Positions 1-6,469 of a stretch of 17,581 nucleotides of DNA are shown one piece after another. The notes under the pieces are model-generated. The model saw only the letters and a program-made list of their open reading frames with translations. It did not search any database and had not been told where the DNA came from. The stretch comes from an uncultured Porphyromonas sp. (GTDB taxonomy: Bacteria > Bacteroidota > Bacteroidia > Bacteroidales > Porphyromonadaceae), in the NCBI GenBank assembly GCA_900554935.1, contig USJF01000008.1, positions 1 through 17,581 of the forward strand, given 5' to 3'. The stretch's first letter is position 1, and each line of letters opens with the position of its first letter. The position numbers and the translations under genes are program-made.

Positions 1-307
1 TCGTCACTTTGAGGCGCAATGGGAAGAGCCCAAATTGATGGCAGGGGAAAGCAAGGTCCTTCTCCTTAGACACCTCCTTGTAATTCACCTCCCAAGAGTA
101 GGTCAGAGGCTTATCAGCACCCTTTATCTCTATTTCCGGACAAGGAATAGTAAGGGTTTGTCCTTGACCACTTCGGTATATCTCATCTAGCGTCCCTTTG
201 GCGGTCAACTCCGAAATTGCTATATCCGCTCCTCTACTATGGTCCTTAAAGCAGGAGGTAAGAGCTAATGCTATAGCCAAATAAAATAGGATATTTAATC
301 TATTCAT
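1..307 (-). CDS. PKD-like family lipoprotein of a SUS locus (partial, N-terminal part only)
   Basis: The gene starts at the ATG at 307 (an in-frame ATG lies two codons upstream at 313) and runs off the left edge, so only about 102 residues are seen. They begin with a lipoprotein signal peptide: a short basic start, a hydrophobic stretch and a lipobox Leu-Thr-Ser-Cys with the lipidated Cys at residue 19. The following part is beta-rich and has the look of the PKD-like lipoproteins that commonly follow SusC, SusD and DUF4843 in Bacteroidales. It is expected to sit on the cell surface as an accessory to the SusCD transporter. The stretch is open from the start to the window edge. The family call is by resemblance and by context; no catalytic motif is seen. 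A 250-bp gap separates it from the DUF4843 gene, so it may be transcribed separately. Confidence 0.6.
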   Translation of the reverse strand, partial: MNRLNILFYLAIALALTSCFKDHSRGADIAISELTAKGTLDEIYRSGQGQTLTIPCPEIEIKGADKPLTYSWEVNYKEVSKEKDLAFPCHQFGLFPLRLKVT

Positions 308-376
308 AGTCATTCATTATTATTCAGAGACCGTTGCACGTAGGCAATCGGCGTGTATCTATCTCAGTGATTAGCC

Positions 377-456
377 AGTTTGTAACTCGGCGTTGGCTTA
401 GTTTGTAACTCAGTGATCAGCCAGTTTGTAAGTCGACGATTGCTCAGTTACAAACT
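377..456. repeat. 23-bp-period palindromic repeat array 1 (four cores)
   Basis: Four 11-bp cores start at 377, 400, 423 and 446, exactly 23 bp apart. Cores 1 and 2 are AGTTTGTAACT, core 3 is AGTTTGTAAGT, and core 4 is the reversed form AGTTACAAACT. Each perfect core is itself a palindrome, AGTT-N3-AACT. Spacers are 12 bp and semi-conserved; for instance, 388-399 differs from 411-422, but the 12 bp before core 1 (365-376) nearly equals 411-422. The array lies between the DUF4843 gene and the PKD-like lipoprotein gene. A short ORF can be read across it on the plus strand but is not credible. The remaining gap sequence (314-376 and 457-563) holds only a 5-bp-stem hairpin at 503-520 with no T-run, so no clear terminator or promoter is visible. 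Confidence 0.9.
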
Positions 457-563
457 CGACTTTTGCATTGACAACCCATTGATTTATAGCTCGATACAAA
501 GTCGCTCTTTTTATGGAGCGGGTGTCTCAATCTGGGTCTACTTAGCACACAATCATTTCTATC

Positions 564-1331
564 TTATTCGTCAAATGGAATCGAAGTTGATAAGTCTGGG
601 ATATCTTTAATCCCATACTCCGGATGTGCTAGGAAATAGTCCCGCACTGCTTTCATATTGATGATGAGTTCCATATATTTTGCATCCATAAGTGCTTTTT
701 CTAAGGTTACCGGGTCATGGTCGTAGTACTCAAGCAGTTTAAGGTATTCTAAACGATTGTAACTACCCCAATAGATACCCTGAAAATATCCCCAAAAGTA
801 AGGCTCAGATAGGTAGTTATCAAAGGAGATGGTGCAGTGATTCTGCCGCTCAAAAGCCACAGGCAAATCACTCGTTCCCTCAAGGGAAATAGAGAGAGTT
901 ACAGGCTTATTATTATCAGCAGATAGTTCGTTACGAAGTAGCTCGATACGGAGGGTATCGGTATACTCCCCTGCCCTAAAGTGATAGACTTCTTGAAGTG
1001 GGGTGAAGTGCTTCCCCGCCTCCGCCGTAGACTTATCCTTAATGATAGATACCTTGTAGCTGCGAGCCTGCTCTGACTTGTCGCCTAGTACCCTAAGAGG
1101 TATTTTCACCTCATACTTTTGCACCTCCAATGGGTTTGGACCAAAGGAGTAATGGATGATGGTATCTGCTTGAGACTTTTGGTCGAAGTAGATCTTAGTC
1201 TCTCCGTGGTATGCCCCATCTGCCGATAGCCCTATCTCAGATACCATATTACCCATTGGGGAGCTACAGCTTGTGAAGAATAAGATAGCTGAGGTGATGA
1301 GTGGCAGTGACTTATATAATGTACTTTTCAT
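564..1331 (-). CDS. DUF4843 domain-containing lipoprotein
   Basis: This 255-residue protein starts with a lipoprotein signal peptide ending in Phe-Thr-Ser-Cys, with Cys22 lipidated. The body resembles the DUF4843 family: a beta-rich N-terminal half with the typical run of phrases such as YKVSIIKDKSTAEAGKHF and an aromatic C-terminal part (EPYFWGYFQGIYWGSYN). Members are found almost only in Bacteroidota, directly downstream of SusC/SusD pairs, and are thought to be surface-exposed accessories that help bind the substrate; no enzyme activity is known. Here it begins 10 bp after the susD stop, so it is almost surely co-transcribed with susC and susD. Length and order match the usual SusC-SusD-DUF4843-PKD arrangement. 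Confidence 0.85.
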   Translation of the reverse strand: MKSTLYKSLPLITSAILFFTSCSSPMGNMVSEIGLSADGAYHGETKIYFDQKSQADTIIHYSFGPNPLEVQKYEVKIPLRVLGDKSEQARSYKVSIIKDKSTAEAGKHFTPLQEVYHFRAGEYTDTLRIELLRNELSADNNKPVTLSISLEGTSDLPVAFERQNHCTISFDNYLSEPYFWGYFQGIYWGSYNRLEYLKLLEYYDHDPVTLEKALMDAKYMELIINMKAVRDYFLAHPEYGIKDIPDLSTSIPFDE

Positions 1332-1341
1332 ATCGTTTGCT

Positions 1342-2823
1342 TTATTTCTTTATGTTACCAAACTCTTTCTCGGCCTCAGGCCAAGGTAGCACATAGACCT
1401 CCTCCGATGGTTGGATATTATCTTTGCCATTGCGAGCCAAGATAGGAAGGTTGTAGAGCTTGCTAGCGAAGAAGACCTGCCCCTCTCCCGGCATCTCCCG
1501 CATCCGCTCCCTTATCATCTCTTGGATATACTTATCCTTGGTCTCCACGGTAGCCTCTGCAATAGGCTCTAGCCCTCGGCTAGCACGCACCTCATTGAGT
1601 AGCTTGATGGACTCTTCCTTATTGGTGTCGTACAGGCTCTCTGAGAGGATATAGTACATCTCGGGAAGGCGTATTAGAGGAATACCTCTAAAAGCCTTGA
1701 GTTTCAGAGCACTTTCGTCCTCTATGAATCTGATAAAACCAAAGGTGCCCTTGCTCTCCTCCTTATAGTAGGCTGCGTAGCGTAGGTCGGTATTGGTGGC
1801 GGTAAATCTATCGGTCTCGTAGAGTGCCTTGAGGTCTTTCCGCGCCTCAGTAAAATTGCCTGAGTAAGGATTACTTCGGAAGAGGTCGTAGATATTCTGT
1901 GCCTGCTTATCAGCGTAGATGCCAAAGATGATCTCACCAGTACCAGGGAAGTCCTTTACCGACCGGAACTCACTAGGCTTGGCAAGAGCAAGGGGCTTCA
2001 CCCTCTCAGTGTCGGCATTCCCTACCACGTCGGCACCAATGACCTTTCGAGCATATTCTGCCGCGCGAGTCATATCGCCCATCGTATAGTAGACCCGTGC
2101 TTTGAGTGCCATCACCGCATATTTATTGAGCTCTGAGAAGCGCTCATCGTAATAGGGGTCTTTGGAAAGACCTAGCGGTGCATTGAGGGTATTATCATTC
2201 TGCAAAAGTGCTTCAGCCTTGTCGAGGTCAGCAAGGATATTTTTATAGACCTCTTCAATATCAAAAAGCTCCTTATTATTTTGATCCGCCACAAAGGCAT
2301 AAGGGATACCACTCTTGCCACTGCGGTCAGCGTAGCGGACGCAGAATAGACGAGCTAGGTCGAAGTGCAGGAAGGCACGAAGGGCATAAGCTTCACCCTT
2401 GATGATATCCATGGTTTCACCTGTGAGATCGGTCGCCTCAGCATGCTCGATGATGAGATTGACCGCTGCAATGGTGTAGTATTGCGAAGCCCAAATCTCG
2501 TCTATCCTTGGACGGACATTGAGGTGGGTGTACTGATACTTGGTGATCTCATTATCGGGATTTGAGGTATTGAAGTATTCAAACATCTGCCCTAGCTTAT
2601 CCACAAATCCGTAGGTAAGATTCTCGCCATAAAGTGCTTTGTCCCCCATCAGCGAGTAAACGCCATAGAGGGCATCCTTGAATCCTTGCTCGTCGCTGAA
2701 CTGCATATCCTCCGGCAATGTACCCTTGGGCTGTACGTCGAGAAACTTATTGCAACCCACAAGGGTACCCGAGAGCAATAGCAAAGCTGTGAGGAGGAGG
2801 TGTATACTATTCTTTTTCATCAT
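1342..2823 (-). CDS. SusD/RagB family surface lipoprotein
   Basis: This 493-residue protein is the substrate-binding lid of a SusCD outer-membrane importer. It has a lipoprotein signal peptide with lipobox Leu-Val-Gly-Cys (Cys24), followed by NKFLDVQPKG, the classic start of mature SusD proteins. The N-terminal TPR-like helices (YALRAFLHFDLARLF, FSELNKYAVMALKARVYY) and the C-terminal half (RGIPLIRLPEMYYILSES, then LLNEVRASRGL) are standard SusD_RagB features. Met codons at 2823 and 2820 are both possible starts. It lies 15 bp downstream of susC. The substrate cannot be told: no glycoside hydrolase, sulfatase or peptidase lies nearby, and RagB of P. gingivalis shows that such proteins can also serve peptide uptake. 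Confidence 0.95.
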   Translation of the reverse strand: MMKKNSIHLLLTALLLLSGTLVGCNKFLDVQPKGTLPEDMQFSDEQGFKDALYGVYSLMGDKALYGENLTYGFVDKLGQMFEYFNTSNPDNEITKYQYTHLNVRPRIDEIWASQYYTIAAVNLIIEHAEATDLTGETMDIIKGEAYALRAFLHFDLARLFCVRYADRSGKSGIPYAFVADQNNKELFDIEEVYKNILADLDKAEALLQNDNTLNAPLGLSKDPYYDERFSELNKYAVMALKARVYYTMGDMTRAAEYARKVIGADVVGNADTERVKPLALAKPSEFRSVKDFPGTGEIIFGIYADKQAQNIYDLFRSNPYSGNFTEARKDLKALYETDRFTATNTDLRYAAYYKEESKGTFGFIRFIEDESALKLKAFRGIPLIRLPEMYYILSESLYDTNKEESIKLLNEVRASRGLEPIAEATVETKDKYIQEMIRERMREMPGEGQVFFASKLYNLPILARNGKDNIQPSEEVYVLPWPEAEKEFGNIKK

Positions 2824-2838
2824 TATCTCCTAACTTCA

Positions 2839-5800
2839 TTAAAGGGTAAAACGTATAGTCATCTCCACCGACCTCGCATAAGGGTAGGATAGTCCACGCT
2901 CCTGCTTGATGCTAGAGTAGTGGAAGATATCATTGGCCATCAGCTCGAGGCGAAGGTTACGGATATTGAAATACTTTAGGTCGATCGGCTTAAAGTCATA
3001 AGCGATTGAGAGAGAGCTAAGCTCTAGGAAGTTGTGCACCGATACGAAGCGAGTGGTCTGCATAGGTACAGTGGCGTCGGCTATATTCTTATAGGATGCC
3101 TTGTTCCCTGGCTTTGTCCATCGGTCTTTGAAGACACGTACATCGGCATTCTTCTTAGGGTCTGATCCCTCTACTCGGCTAGCGAGGGTGGTATTGTAGT
3201 CCATTGCCCCTAGCTGATATCTAAGCCCTGCAGTGAATGAGAAGCCCTTATAGGTGAGGTACGAACTGAGCATCCCCGAGACAATAGGAGAGGTATCACC
3301 CACGAGTACCTTGTCCCTTGGGTCGTAGTCAAAGGTAAATGAGCCATCGCGCTTGATGTAGATCTCCTTGCCTGTGGCGGGGTCAATCCCGGCCGAGGGC
3401 ACCACCTTTAGAGTAGTAAGGGACTCGCCCTCCACATAGATAGGCAGTGGTCTACCAGCCTCGTTCTTAGCCATATTCTTTTCGTTTTGGGCCTTGAGAG
3501 CGTTGCTGATTTTTCGTATCCTATTTTGGTTGTGGGAGGCGGTTAGGGAAAGGGTCCAATTCCAATCCTTCGTGCGGATAGGGATCACCCTAGTACTTAG
3601 CTCAATTCCTCTATTCTCGATCATACCCACATTTTGCTTGGCGGTTTGTACACCCACAGAAGGTGCCTTGGTCACGTCAAGGAGTAGATTATCGGTAATC
3701 TTCCAATAGAGATCGAGCGACATATCCCAGCGACCGTTGAAGATATTGAGGTCCAGCCCAAGGTTGTTATTCATCGTGCGCTCCCACCTTAGATCGGGGT
3801 TGCCGATAGTGATAGGTACGGCACCAGCCCCCTTCACGTAGGTAAATCGCTCTCCATACTGATAGGTAGTAAGTGCCTGGTAAGGTGAGAAAGAGACATT
3901 GCCGAGGTACCCAGTGCTGATCCTTAGCTTGAGAAGCTCTACATTGGCCCCCTCCATAAAGGGCTCTTTATGGATATTCCACCCTGCTCCTGCCGACCAA
4001 AATGGGGCGAAGCGAGTATTCTTACCGAAGAGGGATGAGCCCTCATAGCGGTAGATAAAGTCGAGGAAGTAGCGCTCCTTGTAGATGGTATTGAGGTTGA
4101 GGAAAAAGCCTACGCCTGTGATCACTTCGTCGCTACTAGTGGGTCGGCCACCTGCCTTGTAGCCAGAGGAAAAACCTGGGTCTGCCAACTTCTCGGAGAA
4201 GTATCCAATCGAAGAGTAGCTAGAGAGCTGCGAAGAGCGATACTCGATATTGCTACCCCCCATCACGCTGAGGAAAAGATCGTCGATCACATTCTTATTG
4301 TACGAAAGCATAAGCTTAGCGGCAAAGTCAGTGGATCTACGGAAAGTCTCTGAGAGACTTCCTCTCTGGCTTAGGTTATTGATTTTAGCAAATTCGCCCG
4401 ACCTTGGAGATAGGAATCGGAGGCTATTGGAGCGAGCTCTCTGGAGGGTAGCATCACCATCAATTCGGAAGTCTCCTAGCCAGATACGCAGCGTAGTGGT
4501 ATTGAAGAAGTCCATACTGCTAGAGTTGCTCTTATTGCCCACGGATGCCTCATAGAGGGGATTGGGGAGGTCGTGATTAAGTAGCTGCCTCAATTCGCCT
4601 GTATGGTCGTATGGGCTATCGTAGGGATTGGCATTGACGAAGTTGGAAAAGTCTCCATAAGGGGAGTCGTAGCTTTGGACGAAGCCCACACGCGCTAGAT
4701 TGGAGACGAAGAAGAGGTTCTCTCGGCTGTAAGAGAGGTTGAAGGTAAAGTTGAGGCGGTCTCTACCGGAGCCCTTCATCACACCTGCGTCCTTTCCGTA
4801 GCGTAGCCCAAGGCTGTAGCGGGCATAGTCGTCGCCTCCATCCACATTGATATTGTGGTTTTGCGAAACTCCCACCCTCAGTGGCTTTGCAAGCCAGTCG
4901 GTATCCACCCCTCTGGCTACTTCCGAAGCAAGGGTAGCATATCTCCTCTCAAGGTCGTACCGACGTTCTGGGTCTTTGTCGTCATAAAGCCCTGCCAGAC
5001 GCTCGTACTCTAGTTTTTGCGACGCATTGAGTAGGTGGTAGTCTGAGAGGTCGGGGAAAGAGGTACGCACGGTGCCATTGTAGCGGAGCTTGAGCTTACC
5101 TCCCTCTATCTTTCGGGTGGTGATGACGATGACGCCAGCGGAGCCCTTAGCTCCATAGAGAGCGGTGGCGGAGGCGTCGCGAAGTACCGTGACGCTCTCT
5201 ACCTCGTTCATATCCATATCAAAAACGAAGTCGCTAGAGACGATGGAGCCATCTACCACGAATACAGGCATATTGGCCTTGCCCTCGAAAGTGGCACGCC
5301 CACGGATATTGATTTCTTGCTTGGCATTGGGGTTGGATCCCATAGCACTATTCTCTATAGAGACCATACCTGGGACGAAGGCCTCCAAGCTCTGCAAGAT
5401 ATTTTTGGTGCCGATGCTCATGATCTGCTTTTGATCTACTGTGGTCTGGGAACCGGTAAAGCTATTTTTGCTTTTGGTCATATAGCCGGTGACTACCACT
5501 TCCTCGAGGAGGTCGGCATCCTCTACCATCTGTATGGTGACCTCTTCCCCCGCTTTGACCTCTTGCTCGATGGTCTTGAAGCCTACGAAGGAGAAGCTCA
5601 TCAGTACACGATCTTTCGTCACAGGGACCTGAAAGCGTCCGTATCCATTGGTAGCCCACGCCCCTTGCATCCCTTTGATGCGGATCCCGACGCCTGGAAG
5701 TGGCTCGCCAAGGTCGTCAAGGACGATTCCCTTGACCACCTTCTTCCCGTCGGCTTGTAGCTCGGTGTACCCTTCGGAAGTGGGTAGGGAGCCAGTGCTA

Positions 5801-5895
5801 GCTTGTAGGGAAATAGGTAGCAATAGGAATAGCAGACCTACTATGTATAGGCCTCGTAGCTCTCTGAGAGCATTCCTTTGTTTCAATCTATTCAT
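2839..5895 (-). CDS. SusC/RagA family TonB-dependent outer-membrane transporter
   Basis: The protein has 1018 residues from the chosen ATG at 5895. Its parts are a signal peptide (residues 1-32, ending near LQA-S), a CarboxypepD_reg-like domain (about 53-125), a TonB-box-like EEVVVTGY (131-138), a plug domain (about 145-265) with the SusC signature ESVTVLRDASATALYGAKG (233-251), and a long beta-barrel to the C-terminus. It pumps its ligand across the outer membrane using TonB energy, with SusD as lid. There is no STN domain before the carboxypeptidase-like domain, so direct signalling to an anti-sigma factor is unlikely. The frame stays open up to 6144, but that extension contains two TAnnTTTG boxes at 5978-5998 and no signal-peptide logic; ATG 5931 is an alternative that adds 12 residues before the signal peptide. 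It is the first gene of the SUS operon. Confidence 0.95.
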   Translation of the reverse strand: MNRLKQRNALRELRGLYIVGLLFLLLPISLQASTGSLPTSEGYTELQADGKKVVKGIVLDDLGEPLPGVGIRIKGMQGAWATNGYGRFQVPVTKDRVLMSFSFVGFKTIEQEVKAGEEVTIQMVEDADLLEEVVVTGYMTKSKNSFTGSQTTVDQKQIMSIGTKNILQSLEAFVPGMVSIENSAMGSNPNAKQEINIRGRATFEGKANMPVFVVDGSIVSSDFVFDMDMNEVESVTVLRDASATALYGAKGSAGVIVITTRKIEGGKLKLRYNGTVRTSFPDLSDYHLLNASQKLEYERLAGLYDDKDPERRYDLERRYATLASEVARGVDTDWLAKPLRVGVSQNHNINVDGGDDYARYSLGLRYGKDAGVMKGSGRDRLNFTFNLSYSRENLFFVSNLARVGFVQSYDSPYGDFSNFVNANPYDSPYDHTGELRQLLNHDLPNPLYEASVGNKSNSSSMDFFNTTTLRIWLGDFRIDGDATLQRARSNSLRFLSPRSGEFAKINNLSQRGSLSETFRRSTDFAAKLMLSYNKNVIDDLFLSVMGGSNIEYRSSQLSSYSSIGYFSEKLADPGFSSGYKAGGRPTSSDEVITGVGFFLNLNTIYKERYFLDFIYRYEGSSLFGKNTRFAPFWSAGAGWNIHKEPFMEGANVELLKLRISTGYLGNVSFSPYQALTTYQYGERFTYVKGAGAVPITIGNPDLRWERTMNNNLGLDLNIFNGRWDMSLDLYWKITDNLLLDVTKAPSVGVQTAKQNVGMIENRGIELSTRVIPIRTKDWNWTLSLTASHNQNRIRKISNALKAQNEKNMAKNEAGRPLPIYVEGESLTTLKVVPSAGIDPATGKEIYIKRDGSFTFDYDPRDKVLVGDTSPIVSGMLSSYLTYKGFSFTAGLRYQLGAMDYNTTLASRVEGSDPKKNADVRVFKDRWTKPGNKASYKNIADATVPMQTTRFVSVHNFLELSSLSIAYDFKPIDLKYFNIRNLRLELMANDIFHYSSIKQERGLSYPYARSVEMTIRFTL

Positions 5896-5977
5896 ACTTC
5901 TTTTTGAGTAAGGTGATATGTAATATCTCATTGGATTGGTCCTCTCTCCCGCTGCATCCTCTGCGAAGAAGAAAGGG

Positions 5978-5998
5978 CAAAAGTAGGTCGCAAAGGTA
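5978..5998 (-). promoter_or_regulatory. Candidate susC promoter: two overlapping-region -7 boxes
   Basis: On the minus strand TACCTTTG (5998-5991) and TACTTTTG (5985-5978) each match the Bacteroidota -7 consensus TAnnTTTG exactly, 13 bp apart. Neither has a clear TTG at the -33 position. Transcription would start about 75-90 bp upstream of the susC ATG at 5895, which is why the longer reading frame is rejected. Which box is used, or whether both are, cannot be read from the sequence. Confidence 0.6.
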
Positions 5999-6100
5999 GA
6001 AAAAAGTAGGGAATCTACCATGTCTATAGGGATGGATTGATACATGAAATGAATAGAATTAACTGTTTTTATAATTACTATAGGGATAAAGGTCTTGTCA

Positions 6101-6203
6101 AGTTTGTAACTTCGTAAGTGCGGAGTTACAAACTCCGCTGTCACTGAGTTTCGAACTAATCAAATGCGGAGTTTCGAACTAATCAAATGCGGAGTTTCGA
6201 ACT
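6101..6203. repeat. 23-bp-period palindromic repeat array 2 (five cores)
   Basis: Cores start at 6101, 6124, 6147, 6170 and 6193, exactly 23 bp apart. Core 1 is AGTTTGTAACT, core 2 is its reverse complement AGTTACAAACT, and cores 3-5 are AGTTTCGAACT. The two spacers between cores 3, 4 and 5 are identical (AATCAAATGCGG), pointing to recent tandem duplication. Cores 1 and 2 can fold into a perfect 11-bp stem with a 12-nt loop. The array sits upstream of both the susC promoter and the EF-G2 leader, in the middle of a divergent region, so it could act on either side. Confidence 0.9.
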
Positions 6204-6469
6204 CAGTTCTAGACGAGCGAGGAAGGGCCTCGGCGAGCGCCCTAAGAGTGCCACGCAGCTAGCCCCGATCGAAGACCGGCGGGACTCACGTACCTTGCTT
6301 GTAGCGTCGGAGTATTGGAGGGGGTTGGTAGTATCGTAAAATTTAGGTAACTTGTGGAGCGGAAGGAAAAAGCATCATCAGGAGGCCGGAAGGCTGGGTA
6401 CTTGGACTCTTTCCCAACGAAAAAAACTAACCAAACCAAGAATATACAAACCATCTAAAAACGAACAAC
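6204..6469 (+). promoter_or_regulatory. Leader and candidate promoter of the EF-G2 gene
   Basis: This 266-bp stretch has no credible gene; a 70-codon minus-strand frame here is low-complexity and overlaps the leader. A weak promoter candidate is TTG (6315-6317), 19 bp, then TAAAATTT (6337-6344), which only partly fits TAnnTTTG. It would give a leader of about 120 nt. The first 100 bp are G+C-rich; the last 50 bp before the ATG are A-rich (runs of A and AAC), a common translation-start context in Bacteroidota where Shine-Dalgarno sites are rare. EF-G2 of Bacteroides thetaiotaomicron is reported to be controlled by the regulator Cur; no Cur site can be named here. Confidence 0.35.

Noticed and set aside
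339..346. CGTAGGCA shared by the flanks of array 1 and array 3 as an element end
   Set aside because: It is only 8 bp, lies on opposite sides of the two arrays, in the same orientation, and is absent from array 2.
377..456. Array 1 (and arrays 2 and 3) as a CRISPR array
   Set aside because: The repeat is only 11 bp and the spacers 12 bp and semi-conserved; orientation flips inside each array; there are no cas genes. Tandem 23-bp units or binding sites explain it better.
503..520. Terminator after the DUF4843 gene
   Set aside because: The stem is 5 bp with an 8-nt loop and no T-run on the minus strand.
413..610. 65-codon plus-strand frame
   Set aside because: It reads through array 1 and into the antisense of the DUF4843 gene; no start context and no recognisable protein.
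5896..6144. N-terminal extension of SusC to the first ATG of the open frame
   Set aside because: It would put the signal peptide more than 80 residues into the protein and covers two exact -7 boxes.
6242..6454. 70-codon minus-strand frame upstream of EF-G2
   Set aside because: It is antisense to the EF-G2 leader, has no family resemblance, and no promoter of its own is seen.
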